NCBI GenBank assembly: GCA_947585425.1 | Contig: CANPWZ010000016.1 | Coordinates: 1-42,597 of the forward strand | Reading direction: 5' to 3' | DNA length: 42,597 nt | Origin: an uncultured Oscillospiraceae bacterium | GTDB lineage: Bacteria > Bacillota > Clostridia > Oscillospirales > Oscillospiraceae | Part shown: positions 32,499 through 40,698 of the stretch, piece by piece | Position numbering within the stretch: position 1 is the first letter of the stretch | Layout: the number at the start of each line of letters is the position of its first letter | The notes under the pieces: model-generated | What the model was told of the DNA's origin: nothing | Seen by the model: the letters and a program-made list of their open reading frames with translations, nothing else | The model's database searches: none | Made by a program: the position numbers and the translations under genes

Positions 32499-33215
32499 TT
32501 AATTCTGCACCACGGTGCCGATCTTTTCGCCCCGGACCACCCGGAGGATGTTCTCCGGGTCCTTCAGAGCGAAGAGGATGACGGGGATGTTGTTGTCCAT
32601 GGACAGGGAGGTGGCGGTGGTGTCCATGACGCCCAGGTGTTGGGCCAGCACGTCGTCGTAGGAGATCACGTCATACTTCACGGCGTTGGGGTCCTGCTTG
32701 GGGTCGGCGGAGTAGACGCCGTCCACGTTCTTGGCCAGCAGGATGATGTCGGCGTCGATCTCGGCGGCCCGGAGGACGGCGGCGGTGTCGGTGGAGAAAT
32801 AGGGGTTGCCGGTGCCGCAGCCGAAGATGACCACCCTCCCCTTCTCCAGGTGCCGGATGGCCCTGGAGCGGATGTAGGGCTCGGCGATGGAGCGCATCTC
32901 GATGGCGGTCTGCACCCGCACGTCCACCCCTTTCTGCTCCAGCACGTCGGCCAGGGCCAGGCAGTTGATGGCGGTGGCCAGCATGCCCATGTGGTCGGCC
33001 CGGGTGCGCTCCCGCATCCCCTTGCCGTCCTTCAGGCCGCGCCAGATGTTGCCGCCGCCCACCACGATGCCCACCTGGACGCCCTCTTTGCAGCAGCGGG
33101 CGATGACGTCGCACACGCTGTCGATCACGTCGAAGTTCAGCCCCCGGCCCGCCTCGCCGGCCAGGGCCTCTCCGCTGACCTTCAGCAGCACCCGCTTGTA
33201 CTTCAGTTCGCTCAT
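32499..33215 (-). CDS. pyrH: UMP kinase
   Basis: A 238-residue hexameric bacterial UMP kinase of the amino-acid-kinase fold, phosphorylating UMP to UDP. N-terminal [13 protein letters not shown], the GGGNIWRG loop, [17 protein letters not shown] and the C-terminal [12 protein letters not shown] are family features. GGGAG lies about 10 nt before the start. First gene of the minus-strand cluster, divergent from ylmC/ymxH. Confidence 0.98.
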   Translation of the reverse strand: MSELKYKRVLLKVSGEALAGEAGRGLNFDVIDSVCDVIARCCKEGVQVGIVVGGGNIWRGLKDGKGMRERTRADHMGMLATAINCLALADVLEQKGVDVRVQTAIEMRSIAEPYIRSRAIRHLEKGRVVIFGCGTGNPYFSTDTAAVLRAAEIDADIILLAKNVDGVYSADPKQDPNAVKYDVISYDDVLAQHLGVMDTTATSLSMDNNIPVILFALKDPENILRVVRGEKIGTVVQN

Positions 33216-33259
33216 TCGGTATCCGCTCCCTTTTCGGTTGGTTCGCGCTCTTACCGGAT

Positions 33260-33265
33260 ATTATA
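33260..33265 (-). promoter_or_regulatory. pyrH promoter -10 box
   Basis: TATAAT on the minus strand, 45 nt before the start codon; the -35 region (TATGCA at 17-bp spacing) is weak. Confidence 0.5.
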
Positions 33266-33300
33266 CTGGAAATCTTCCCTTTTGCATAGGGGGTAATTGA

Positions 33301-33329
33301 AAATTTTTTGAGACGCTCCCGCATAAAAT
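33301..33329 (+). promoter_or_regulatory. sigma-E-like promoter of ylmC/ymxH gene
   Basis: CATAAAAT (33322-33329) resembles the sigma-E -10 (CATACAAT), with AAATTTT 14 bp upstream in the -35 position. It fits a gene of the sporulation mother-cell set but is a short, AT-biased match. Confidence 0.35.
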
Positions 33330-33355
33330 GGAGCCATCGAAAGGAGGCGTGGCCT

Positions 33356-33613
33356 ATGGTCTGCCGCATCGCGGAATTGCAGTACAAAGAGGTCATCGAC
33401 GTGTCCGACGGCGCCCGCTACGGCTTTGTCCACGACGTGGAACTGGACCCGGAGCGGGGCTCCGTGGAGGCCATCGTGGTCCGGGGGCGGCCCCGGCTGC
33501 TGGGCCTTCTGGGCCGGGAGCCGGACGAGGTGTTCCCCTGGAGCTGCGTGCGCCGCTTCGGGGACGACGTGATTTTGGTGGACGGGCGCCGCCGGAGCCA
33601 AAAAAATCACTGA
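33356..33613 (+). CDS. YlmC/YmxH family sporulation protein (PRC-barrel)
   Basis: An 85-residue single PRC-barrel domain protein of the YlmC/YmxH family, conserved in endospore formers. It shows RIAELQYKEVIDVSDGARYGFVHDVELD followed by LLGREPDEVFPWSCVRRFGDDVILVD, which is the whole family signature. The start at 33356 has AAGGAGG 9 nt upstream. It is a single gene between divergent pyrH and co-directional rpsB. Biochemical role not known. Confidence 0.92.
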   Translation: MVCRIAELQYKEVIDVSDGARYGFVHDVELDPERGSVEAIVVRGRPRLLGLLGREPDEVFPWSCVRRFGDDVILVDGRRRSQKNH

Positions 33614-33630
33614 ATTTATGCAAAAAACTC

Positions 33631-33659
33631 TTGCGTTCCCGCCTTTGCCGTGGTAGAAT
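33631..33659 (+). promoter_or_regulatory. sigma-A promoter of rpsB-tsf
   Basis: TTGCGT (33631-33636), 17-bp spacer, TAGAAT (33654-33659). The roughly 105-nt leader that follows is very GC-rich, with GCGGA/TCCGC and CCCC/GGGG stems before an AT-rich AGGAGG site, and may hold an S2 autoregulatory structure; I cannot assign it to a known leader family. Confidence 0.75.
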
Positions 33660-33769
33660 ACTTCGGTATTCCGCACGGGAGCGGACCGTCCGCCCGGTGT
33701 CCCCTCGGGGATGGGCGCGCGGGATGAGGCCCCCGGAGGTAACAACAAAAAAACAGGAGGAAAAAATCT

Positions 33770-34516
33770 ATGGCAGTCGTATCTATGAAGCAGCTGCTGG
33801 AGGCCGGCGTCCACTTCGGCCACCAGACCCGTCGGTGGAACCCCAAGATGGCCGCTTACATCTACACGGAGCGGAACGGCATCTATATCATCGACCTGCA
33901 GAAGACCGTGAAGAAGCTGGAGGAGGCCTACGCCTTCGTGAAGGAGCTGTCCGCGAACGGCCAGTCCCTGCTGTTCGTGGGCACCAAGAAGCAGGCCCAG
34001 GACGCCATCAAGGAGGAGGCCGCCCGCTGCGGCATGTACTACGTCAACGCCCGGTGGCTGGGCGGCATGATGACCAACTTCAAGACCATGCGCACCCGGG
34101 TGGACCGTCTGAACCAGCTGAAGAAGATGCAGGAGGACGGCACCTTCGATATGCTCCCCAAGAAGGAAGTCATGAAGCTTATGGGCGAGATCTCCAAGCT
34201 GGAGAAGTACCTGGGCGGCGTGGTGGAGATGAAGAAGCTCCCCGGCGCGCTGTTCGTCGTCGACCCCCGCAAGGAGCGCAACGCCATCAACGAGGCCCGC
34301 AAGCTGAACATCCCCATCGTGGCCATCGTGGACACCAACTGCGACCCCGATGAGATCGACTACGTGATCCCCGGCAACGACGACGCCATCCGCGCCATCA
34401 AGCTGATCTCCTCCGTCATGGCCAACGCCGTGCAGGAGGGCCGCCAGGGCGTGGACGCCGCTCCCGCCGCCGAGGAGGCCGCCGCCCCCGAGGCCGAGAC
34501 CGAGGCCGCCGAGTAA
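33770..34516 (+). CDS. rpsB: 30S ribosomal protein S2
   Basis: 248 residues. Family signatures are the N-terminal [34 protein letters not shown], and the C-terminal [20 protein letters not shown] with [26 protein letters not shown]. The C-terminal tail is Ala/Glu-rich. AGGAGG lies upstream. First gene of an rpsB-tsf operon with its own promoter. Confidence 0.99.
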   Translation: MAVVSMKQLLEAGVHFGHQTRRWNPKMAAYIYTERNGIYIIDLQKTVKKLEEAYAFVKELSANGQSLLFVGTKKQAQDAIKEEAARCGMYYVNARWLGGMMTNFKTMRTRVDRLNQLKKMQEDGTFDMLPKKEVMKLMGEISKLEKYLGGVVEMKKLPGALFVVDPRKERNAINEARKLNIPIVAIVDTNCDPDEIDYVIPGNDDAIRAIKLISSVMANAVQEGRQGVDAAPAAEEAAAPEAETEAAE

Positions 34517-34556
34517 GGCTCCCCTTTCACATCTGACTATTTGGAGGTAACGATAT

Positions 34557-35480
34557 ATGGCTATTACTGCACAGGATGTCAAGACCCTGCGTGAAAAGAC
34601 CGGCTGCGGCATGATGGACTGCAAAAAGGCCCTGGCCGCTTCCGAGGGAGATATGGACAAGGCCGTCGAGTGGCTGCGTGAAAAGGGCCTGGCCGCCTCC
34701 GTGAAGAAGGCCGGCCGCATCGCCGCCGAGGGCATGGCCTACGCCGTGGTCGAGGACGGCGTGGGCGTTGTCGTGGAGGTCAACTCCGAGACCGACTTCG
34801 TCTCCCGCAACGAGAAGTTCGTGGACTTCGTCAAGGGCGTGGCCGCCACCATCATCGTGAACAAGCCCGCCGACCTGGACGCCCTCATGGAGTGCGGCTT
34901 TGCCGGCAGCACCCTCACCGTGGCCCAGCAGCAGCAGGAGATGGTCCTCACCATCGGCGAGAACATCCACGTCCGCCGCTTCGCCTTCTACGACGCCGGC
35001 ACCTCCGTGGCCTATGTCCACGCCGGCGGCAAGATCGGCGTGCTGGTGAACCTGGAGGTCACCGGCGGCATCGACGCCACCGCCATCGGCAAGGATCTGG
35101 CCATGCAGATCGCCGCTCTGAACCCCCGCTTCCTGGACAAGTCCCAGGTCACCCAGGACGTGCTGGACGAGGAGAAGAAGATCATGCTGGTCCAGATGGA
35201 CAACGACCCCAAGATGGCGAACAAGCCCGCCCAGGTCAAGGAGAAGATCGTCCTGGGCAAGCTCAACAAGTTCTACGCCGAGAACTGCCTGCTCCAGCAG
35301 GAGTTCGTGAAGGACAACACCATGACCGTGGAGCAGTATATGAACTCCGCCGCCAAGGCTCTGGGCGGCTCCGTCAAACTCCTGGACGCCGTCCGCTTCG
35401 AAAAGGGCGAGGGCATCGAGAAGAAGCAGGAGAACCTGGCCGAGGAGATCGCCAAGCAGCTCAAGGAGACCGGCAACTGA
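34557..35480 (+). CDS. tsf: translation elongation factor Ts
   Basis: 307 residues. It is the nucleotide exchange factor for EF-Tu. The UBA-like N-terminus LREKTGCGMMDCKKALAAS, the EVNSETDFVSRNEKF motif that inserts into EF-Tu, and a duplicated core domain are present. It starts 40 nt after rpsB with GGAGG 9 nt upstream. A strong terminator follows. Confidence 0.99.
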   Translation: MAITAQDVKTLREKTGCGMMDCKKALAASEGDMDKAVEWLREKGLAASVKKAGRIAAEGMAYAVVEDGVGVVVEVNSETDFVSRNEKFVDFVKGVAATIIVNKPADLDALMECGFAGSTLTVAQQQQEMVLTIGENIHVRRFAFYDAGTSVAYVHAGGKIGVLVNLEVTGGIDATAIGKDLAMQIAALNPRFLDKSQVTQDVLDEEKKIMLVQMDNDPKMANKPAQVKEKIVLGKLNKFYAENCLLQQEFVKDNTMTVEQYMNSAAKALGGSVKLLDAVRFEKGEGIEKKQENLAEEIAKQLKETGN

Positions 35481-35494
35481 TCGGCACGCACAAC

Positions 35495-35528
35495 AAAGTC
35501 CCCGGAACGCAGGTTCCGGGGACTTTTT
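35495..35528. terminator. bidirectional terminator between tsf and sigG
   Basis: AAAGTCCCCGGAAC / GTTCCGGGGACTTT, 14-bp perfect stem, 4-nt loop, TTTTT on the plus strand. It serves the converging tsf and sigG transcripts. Confidence 0.9.
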
Positions 35529-35533
35529 GATAC

Positions 35534-36304
35534 TCACAGGTCTTTTCGGATCTGGTTCAGGGCGTTTTTCTCCAGGCGGGACACCTGGGCCTGGGAGATG
35601 CCCACCTCGGCGGACACCTCCATCTGGGTCTTGCCCTGGAAGAAGCGGAGGGCCAGGATCTTCCGCTCCCGCTCCCCCAGCTTGTTCATGGCATCGCTGA
35701 GGGCGATGCGGTCCAGCCAGCGCTCGTCGGTGTTCTTTCGGTCCCGGACCTGATCCATGACGCACACCGTGTCCCCTCCGTCGGAGTACACCGGCTCGAA
35801 CAGGGACACCGGGTCCACCACCGCGTCCAGGGCCATCACCACGTCTTCCCGGCTGATGTCCAGCGCCCGGGCGATCTCCTCCACGGTGGGCTCCTTCTGG
35901 TGCTCCGCCAGATACTTCTCCTTGCACTGGAGCACTCGGTAGGCGGTGTCCCGCACCGAACGGGATACCCGAATGGCGCTGTTGTCCCTCAGATACCGCC
36001 GGATCTCCCCCACGATCATGGGCACGCCGTATGTTGAAAACTTCACGTCAAGATCCACATTGAAGTTGTCGATGGCCTTGATCAGACCGATGCACCCCAC
36101 CTGGAACAGGTCGTCCACGTTTTCCCCCCGGCCGGAAAACTTCTGGATCACCGACAGCACCAGCCGCAGATTGCCGGAGATCAGTTTCTCCCGGGCGGCC
36201 ATGTCCCCTGCCCGCGCCTTTTTCAGCAGCTCCATGCTCTCCTCGCTCTTGAGTACCGGCAGCTTCGACGTGTTCACGCCGCAGATCTCTACCTTTCCCT
36301 GCAC
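35534..36304 (-). CDS. sigG: RNA polymerase sporulation sigma factor SigG
   Basis: A 256-residue forespore-specific sigma factor. The diagnostic N-terminus is KVEICGVNTSKLPVL, followed by region 2 (LRLVLSVIQKFSGRGENVDDLFQVGCIGLIKAIDNF), region 3 and the region 4 helix-turn-helix (TQMEVSAEVGISQAQVSRLEKNAL). No pro-sequence. The start is read as GTG 36304 with GAGG 8 nt upstream; the GTG at 36313 abuts the GAGG. It lies 123 nt downstream of sigE, with a sigma-F-like promoter in the gap. Confidence 0.96.
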   Translation of the reverse strand: MQGKVEICGVNTSKLPVLKSEESMELLKKARAGDMAAREKLISGNLRLVLSVIQKFSGRGENVDDLFQVGCIGLIKAIDNFNVDLDVKFSTYGVPMIVGEIRRYLRDNSAIRVSRSVRDTAYRVLQCKEKYLAEHQKEPTVEEIARALDISREDVVMALDAVVDPVSLFEPVYSDGGDTVCVMDQVRDRKNTDERWLDRIALSDAMNKLGERERKILALRFFQGKTQMEVSAEVGISQAQVSRLEKNALNQIRKDL

Positions 36305-36337
36305 CGCTGTCACCTCGTTCGGAATTACTGTAAATCC

Positions 36338-36365
36338 AGTATTTCCGGGCGGGTGTCAATCATAC
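36338..36365 (-). promoter_or_regulatory. sigma-F-like promoter of sigG
   Basis: On the minus strand, GTATG (36361-36365), 14 bp, GGAAATACT (36338-36346). This matches the sigma-F -10 pattern GGnrAnAnT, and 4 of 5 positions at -35. It overlaps a possible sigma-A -35 (TTGACA) whose -10 is not evident. Confidence 0.5.
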
Positions 36366-36427
36366 GGCGCCGGGGGGAGGTTTATTTTTTATCGTCAGAC
36401 TGTTTTCGATGGACTTTGCTTTTGTCG

Positions 36428-37150
36428 TCACATCATCCGCAGGATCTCCTTTTTCAGCCGGTTGATGATCCGTTTCTCCAGCCGGGAGATATAGCTCTGG
36501 GAGATGCCCAGCAGGTCGGCCACCTCCTTCTGGGTGCGCTCCCGCTTTCCGTCCAGGCCGAAGCGCATGGTGATGATGGCCCGCTCCCGGGGGCTCAGGC
36601 GCCCCACGGCGGTGAGCAGCAGGTCCCGGTCCACGTCGTCCTCGATGGGCTTCTCGATGGCGTCCCCCTCGGTGCCCAGCACGTCGGACAGCAGCAGCTC
36701 GTTGCCGTCCCAGTCGGTGTTCAGCGGCTCGTCCAGGGAGACCTCCACCCGGCGGCCGGCGTTTTTGCGAAGGTACATCAATATCTCGTTCTCGATGCAC
36801 CGGGAGGCGTAGGTGGCCAGCTTGATGTTTTTGGCCGGCTGGTAGGTCTCCACCGCCTTGATGAGGCCGATGGTGCCGATGGAAATCAGATCCTCCAGCC
36901 CCACGCCGGTGTTCTCGAACCGCCGGGCGATGTACACCACCAAGCGCAGATTGTGCTCGATGAGCTTTGCGCGGGCCTCCTGCCGGGTGTCCGGCCCGTT
37001 CAGGCCCTCCAGGCAGGCGGCCTCCTCCTCCCGAGACAGGGGCGGCGGCAGGGTGTCGCTGCCGCCGATGTAGTGGACCGTCCCGCCAGGGCCGATCCCC
37101 AGCCGTGCCAGCAGCCAGCACAGCCGGATATAGGTACGCTCCAAGATCAT
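36428..37150 (-). CDS. sigE: RNA polymerase sporulation sigma factor SigE (pro-sigma-E)
   Basis: A 240-residue mother-cell sigma factor made as a membrane-tethered precursor. The N-terminal hydrophobic/basic pro-sequence region ([17 protein letters not shown]) is followed by [15 protein letters not shown], where processing occurs in the family, then region 2 ([35 protein letters not shown]) and region 4 ([31 protein letters not shown]). It starts one base after the spoIIGA stop, with GGAGG inside the end of spoIIGA, so the protease and its substrate are translated together. Confidence 0.97.
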   Translation of the reverse strand: MILERTYIRLCWLLARLGIGPGGTVHYIGGSDTLPPPLSREEEAACLEGLNGPDTRQEARAKLIEHNLRLVVYIARRFENTGVGLEDLISIGTIGLIKAVETYQPAKNIKLATYASRCIENEILMYLRKNAGRRVEVSLDEPLNTDWDGNELLLSDVLGTEGDAIEKPIEDDVDRDLLLTAVGRLSPRERAIITMRFGLDGKRERTQKEVADLLGISQSYISRLEKRIINRLKKEILRMM

Positions 37151-37151
37151 G

Positions 37152-37982
37152 TCAGAATCCTCCGATCAGGGCCTGATAGCCCTCCCCCAGCGCCGTGGGG
37201 GACAGGGCCGCCAGCAGCCCCCGCTGTGTTTTCCCCTTCCAGCGGACGGACACCGTCCGCACCGCCAGGAGCATCCCGCAGTCCACCCCCACCGCCCGGT
37301 AGGGGATGAGCCGCGCCCCCCGCTGCCCCATCCGGCGGCAGCGCTCCACCGAGCCCACCGGGTCGGCGGGATCCGCCCAGGCCGGCAGCAGCCCCGCCAG
37401 CCGGGATGCCTCCGCCACGATGACGGGCCGCCCGTCCGCCGGGTCGGTGAGGGTGTGGCCGGTGTCCACCAGCGCGGTGAGGGTGACGCGCCCGCCGTCC
37501 AGGGCTATCTCCAGCTCCGCCCGCTCTCCCCCGCCCCTCTGTCCGATCCGCCGGAAGAACAGGGACAGCACGAAGTAGCACCCCGCGAACACCAGCAGCA
37601 GCAGCCGGAGGTCTACCCGGGAGTAGAACACCCCCCGCTCCAGGGTGAGGGAAAAGCCCCCCAGGGTCTCCAAGGCCAGCACCGCCCCGGCAAGGCCCGC
37701 CGACGCCCCGAAAAACAGCACCGTGGGCCGCAGGAGACGGGGCTCTCCTCCGTAGGCCACGGCCGCCATCCCCACGCCGGCGGCGATCCGGCAGGGCCAG
37801 GCGGAGAGCCACATCAGTCCAGGTAAAAAGATAAGTACCGCGTACAGGGCCCCGGCGGCGGCCCCCAGGGCGATGCGCCATCGGACCAGCACGGCCCCCG
37901 CCATCCGCCCCGCCCCCAGCAGGAGCAGGTAGTTGGCCGTCAGGTTCAGCAGGAACAGCAGATCCACATATACCACCGTCAC
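37152..37982 (-). CDS. spoIIGA: sigma-E processing peptidase SpoIIGA
   Basis: A 276-residue membrane aspartic protease that cuts pro-sigma-E after a forespore signal. The N-terminal half has about five transmembrane helices ([19 protein letters not shown] first). The C-terminal half is a retropepsin-like domain with catalytic Asp173 in [13 protein letters not shown]. The start is taken as GTG 37982, with AGGGGG 7 nt upstream; the frame stays open to 38033 but that extension crosses the promoter. A 21-bp-spacer promoter lies 29 nt upstream. Confidence 0.94.
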   Translation of the reverse strand: MTVVYVDLLFLLNLTANYLLLLGAGRMAGAVLVRWRIALGAAAGALYAVLIFLPGLMWLSAWPCRIAAGVGMAAVAYGGEPRLLRPTVLFFGASAGLAGAVLALETLGGFSLTLERGVFYSRVDLRLLLLVFAGCYFVLSLFFRRIGQRGGGERAELEIALDGGRVTLTALVDTGHTLTDPADGRPVIVAEASRLAGLLPAWADPADPVGSVERCRRMGQRGARLIPYRAVGVDCGMLLAVRTVSVRWKGKTQRGLLAALSPTALGEGYQALIGGF

Positions 37983-38010
37983 GCCGCCGCCCCCTTTGTC
38001 CGTCCTGTCC

Positions 38011-38043
38011 ATTATAGCGGCGGGGCGGCTCAAAAAAGGTCAA
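38011..38043 (-). promoter_or_regulatory. spoIIG promoter with 21-bp spacer
   Basis: TTGACC (38038-38043), 21-bp spacer, TATAAT (38011-38016) on the minus strand. The Bacillus spoIIG promoter has the same oddity (22-bp spacer) and works only with Spo0A. No clear 0A box could be fixed. Confidence 0.6.
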
Positions 38044-38060
38044 AGCAAGTCCGGGGACGC

Positions 38061-38091
38061 AAAAAGGCCGCCTGTCATACGACAGGCGGCC
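38061..38091 (-). terminator. hisC terminator
   Basis: GGCCGCCTGTC / GACAGGCGGCC, 11-bp stem with a 4-nt loop and TTTTT on the minus strand. It closes the glyA-to-hisC run just upstream of the spoIIG promoter. Confidence 0.88.
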
Positions 38092-38103
38092 TCCCCGCTC
38101 GGT

Positions 38104-39159
38104 TCAGATCGATTCGTCCAGCGCCCTCATCAGCGCCTCCATCTCCCCGTCGGTCCCGATGGAGATGCGGAGCCAGTCCTTGATGAGGGGGTCCCCCCAC
38201 CAGCGGACCAGCACGCCCTTGGCCCGGAGGCCGTCCAGCAGCTCCCTGCCCCCGTGGTCCGGGTGCCGGGCAAACAGGAAATTGGCCTGGGACGGCAGGA
38301 CGGTAAAGCCCTTTTCCTTTAAGGCCCCGGCGGCCCGCTCCCGGGTGGCCATCACCTTTTTCCGGGTAGCCTGGAAGTACTCCTCGTCCTCGATGGCGGC
38401 CTTCGCGCCCGCCTGGGCCAGCCGGTCCACCGTGTAGGAGTTGATGGAGTCCCGCACGCAGCGGAGGCCGGCGATGAGGTTTTCATCCCCCATGGCCCAG
38501 CCCACTCGCAGCCCCGCCAGGGACCGGGACTTGGATGCCGTCTGCACCACCAGCAGATTGGGGTATTGGTCGATGAGCCCCACGGCGCTGTCCGCCCCGA
38601 AGTCCACATATGCCTCGTCCACGATGACCACCACATCCGGGTTGGCGTTCAGCAGCTTTTCCACCGTGTCCAGTCCCACCGCGATGCCGGTGGGGGCGTT
38701 GGGGTTGGCCAGGACCACGCCCCCGTTGTTCCCGCACAGTAGGTCGATGGGATCGGAGAAGTCCGGCTCCATGGGCGCCTGACGGCAGTCCAGCCCAAAG
38801 TAGCTGGCATAGACCGGGTAAAAGCTATACGTGATCCGGGGGAACACGATCTCCCGGTCCGGGTCAAAGAAGGCCTGGAAGGCAAAGGCCAGGACCTCGT
38901 CGGAACCGTTGGAACAGAACACCTGCTCCGGCCGCAGGCCCTCCCGCTTCGCAATGGCGGCGCGCAGCTCGCCGCACTCCGGGTCGGGGTACAGCCGCAA
39001 GGACTCCCCCGCCGCTTCTTTGATGGCCTCGATGACCCTGGGCGAGGGCGGATAGGGGCATTCGTTGGTGTTCAGCTTGACGAATTTGCGGTCTTTGGGC
39101 TGCTCGCCGGGGGTGTAGGGCACCGCGTCCCGGATGCGCCTGCTCCAAAACTCCTTCAT
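38104..39159 (-). CDS. hisC: histidinol-phosphate aminotransferase
   Basis: A 351-residue PLP aminotransferase of fold type I. Schiff-base Lys210 is in TASKSRSLAGLRVGWAMG; Asp181 and Tyr184 are in VDEAYVDFG; LNTNECPYPPSP and the C-terminal WLRISIGTDGEM are HisC signatures. It supplies the step missing from the his operon at 13969-22682, although a broader specificity (aromatic amino acids) is possible. The start overlaps the DUF951 stop by 4 nt (ATGA). Confidence 0.9.
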   Translation of the reverse strand: MKEFWSRRIRDAVPYTPGEQPKDRKFVKLNTNECPYPPSPRVIEAIKEAAGESLRLYPDPECGELRAAIAKREGLRPEQVFCSNGSDEVLAFAFQAFFDPDREIVFPRITYSFYPVYASYFGLDCRQAPMEPDFSDPIDLLCGNNGGVVLANPNAPTGIAVGLDTVEKLLNANPDVVVIVDEAYVDFGADSAVGLIDQYPNLLVVQTASKSRSLAGLRVGWAMGDENLIAGLRCVRDSINSYTVDRLAQAGAKAAIEDEEYFQATRKKVMATRERAAGALKEKGFTVLPSQANFLFARHPDHGGRELLDGLRAKGVLVRWWGDPLIKDWLRISIGTDGEMEALMRALDESI

Positions 39160-39353
39160 ACCGTCTCTCCCTCCCGGCGCACCTTACGGATGGCCTTTTC
39201 CGCCTTGCTGCGGGGGGTCATCACCTCATGGCCGCAGCCGGAACACCGCAGCTTGAAGTCCATGCCCACCCGGAGCACCGTCCACTCCCTGCTGCCGCAG
39301 GGGTGCTGCTTTTTCATCTCCACGATGTCGCCCACCCGGATGTCCATCGGCAT
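39156..39353 (-). CDS. DUF951 domain-containing protein
   Basis: A 65-residue protein of the DUF951 family, common in Firmicutes and of unknown function. It shows IRVGDIVEMKKQHPCGSREWTVLRVGMDFKLRCSGCGHEV with the CSGC pair that suggests metal binding together with the earlier cysteine (HPCG). GAGGGG 6 nt before the ATG at 39353 fixes the start. Its stop overlaps hisC and it starts 10 nt after rarA. Confidence 0.9.
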   Translation of the reverse strand: MPMDIRVGDIVEMKKQHPCGSREWTVLRVGMDFKLRCSGCGHEVMTPRSKAEKAIRKVRREGETV

Positions 39354-39363
39354 GGGGATCCCC

Positions 39364-40626
39364 TCACTTCTTCTTGATCTTGTCCCAGTAGGCTTTGGCC
39401 GCCTGTTCGCTCTTGTTGGGGCCGAACTCATAGTATTTGTGGTCCCTGATGGCGTCGGGCAGATACTGCTGGTCCACCCAGTGGTCCGGGAAGTCGTGGG
39501 GGTAGAGATACCCCTGCTCCCGCTCGAAGCCGGCGCCGTCGGCGTGGACGTTCTGAAGGTGCCGGGGGTAGTCCCCCGTCTGGCCGGAGCGGACGTCGGC
39601 CTGGGCCGCGTCGATGGCCATGACCACGCTGTTGGACTTGGGCGCGGTGGCGAGGAGGATCACTGCCTGGGCCAGATGGAGCCGCGCCTCGGGCAGGCCC
39701 ACCTGGAGGGCGCTGTCCACGCAGGCCTTCACGATGGAGATAGCCTGGGGGTAGGCCATGCCGATGTCCTCGCTGGCGGAGCAGAGGATGCGCCGGATGG
39801 CGGTGATCATGTCCCCCGCCTCCAGAAGCCGCGCCAGGTAGTGGAGGGCGGCGTCCGGGTCGGAGCCCCGGAGGGACTTCATCAGCGCCGAGGCGATGTC
39901 GAAGTGGTCGTCCCCGTCCCGGTCGTAGCGCATGGCGGAGCGCTGGGCCACCAGTTTCGCGTCGTCCAGGGTGACGGTGAGCTTCCCCTTTTGGATGCGG
40001 CTGGCCGACAGGAGCAGTTCCACCGCGTTGAGGGCCTTCCGCACGTCCCCCCCGCAGGAGGCGGCCAGGTGCTCCCGCACCCCGTCCTCGCAGGCCACCT
40101 TCACGCCCATCTCTTTTGACAGGATGGCGATGCCCCGGTCCACGGCGGGCAGGACGTCCTCCGCCGTGAGCATTTTGAACTCGAACACGGTGGAGCGGGA
40201 CAGGATGGCGTTGAAGATGGTGAAATAGGGATTCTCGGTGGTGGAGGCCACCAAAGTGATCTTGCCGTTCTCGATGAACTCCAGCAGGGACTGCTGTTGT
40301 TTCTTGTTGAAGTACTGGATCTCGTCCAGGTACAGCAGCACCCCGTTGGGGGCCATGAGGGTGCCCACCTCGTCCATGATCTCCCTGATGTCGGAGAGGG
40401 AGGCGGTGGTGGCGTTGAGCCGCCGCAGGGTCCGGCCGGACTGTTTGGCGATGATGTTGGCCACGGTGGTCTTGCCGGTGCCCGAGGGTCCGTAGAACAC
40501 CATGTTGGGGATCTTCCCGCTCTCGATGACCCGGCGGAGCAGGCCGTCCTTGCCCAGGATGTGCTGCTGGCCCACCACCTCGTCCAGCGTCTCCGGCCGG
40601 ATGCGGTCGGCCAGGGGCTGATACAT
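39364..40626 (-). CDS. rarA: replication-associated recombination protein A (RarA/MgsA)
   Basis: A 420-residue AAA+ ATPase related to clamp loaders and RuvB, acting at stalled forks. Walker A GPSGTGKT (46-53), Walker B LYLDEIQYFNKKQQ, sensor ASTTENPYF, and the C-terminal tetramerisation domain with RSAMRYDRDGDDHFDIASALMKSLRGSDPDAALHYLARLL. The start at 40626 (MYQPLADRIRPETLDEVVGQ) has AGGAGG 8 nt upstream. The frame to 40689 crosses an intergenic hairpin and is rejected. Confidence 0.96.
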   Translation of the reverse strand: MYQPLADRIRPETLDEVVGQQHILGKDGLLRRVIESGKIPNMVFYGPSGTGKTTVANIIAKQSGRTLRRLNATTASLSDIREIMDEVGTLMAPNGVLLYLDEIQYFNKKQQQSLLEFIENGKITLVASTTENPYFTIFNAILSRSTVFEFKMLTAEDVLPAVDRGIAILSKEMGVKVACEDGVREHLAASCGGDVRKALNAVELLLSASRIQKGKLTVTLDDAKLVAQRSAMRYDRDGDDHFDIASALMKSLRGSDPDAALHYLARLLEAGDMITAIRRILCSASEDIGMAYPQAISIVKACVDSALQVGLPEARLHLAQAVILLATAPKSNSVVMAIDAAQADVRSGQTGDYPRHLQNVHADGAGFEREQGYLYPHDFPDHWVDQQYLPDAIRDHKYYEFGPNKSEQAAKAYWDKIKKK

Positions 40627-40659
40627 CTCCTCCACCTCCTCTTTCCCGTCAATAAGGAC

Positions 40660-40683
40660 AGAGGCGGCTTTACCGCCGCCTCT
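40660..40683. terminator. hairpin between LURP-one-like gene and rarA
   Basis: AGAGGCGGC / GCCGCCTCT, 9-bp stem with a 6-nt loop just after the LURP-one stop; the tail (GTCCTTATT) is weak, so probably partial termination or a processing site. Confidence 0.5.
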
Positions 40684-40698
40684 GGTCATGCTCTGCGC

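Noticed and set aside
36305-36427. Clear terminator after sigE
   Set aside because: No stable hairpin with a T run could be read; readthrough into sigG is possible, as in Bacillus.
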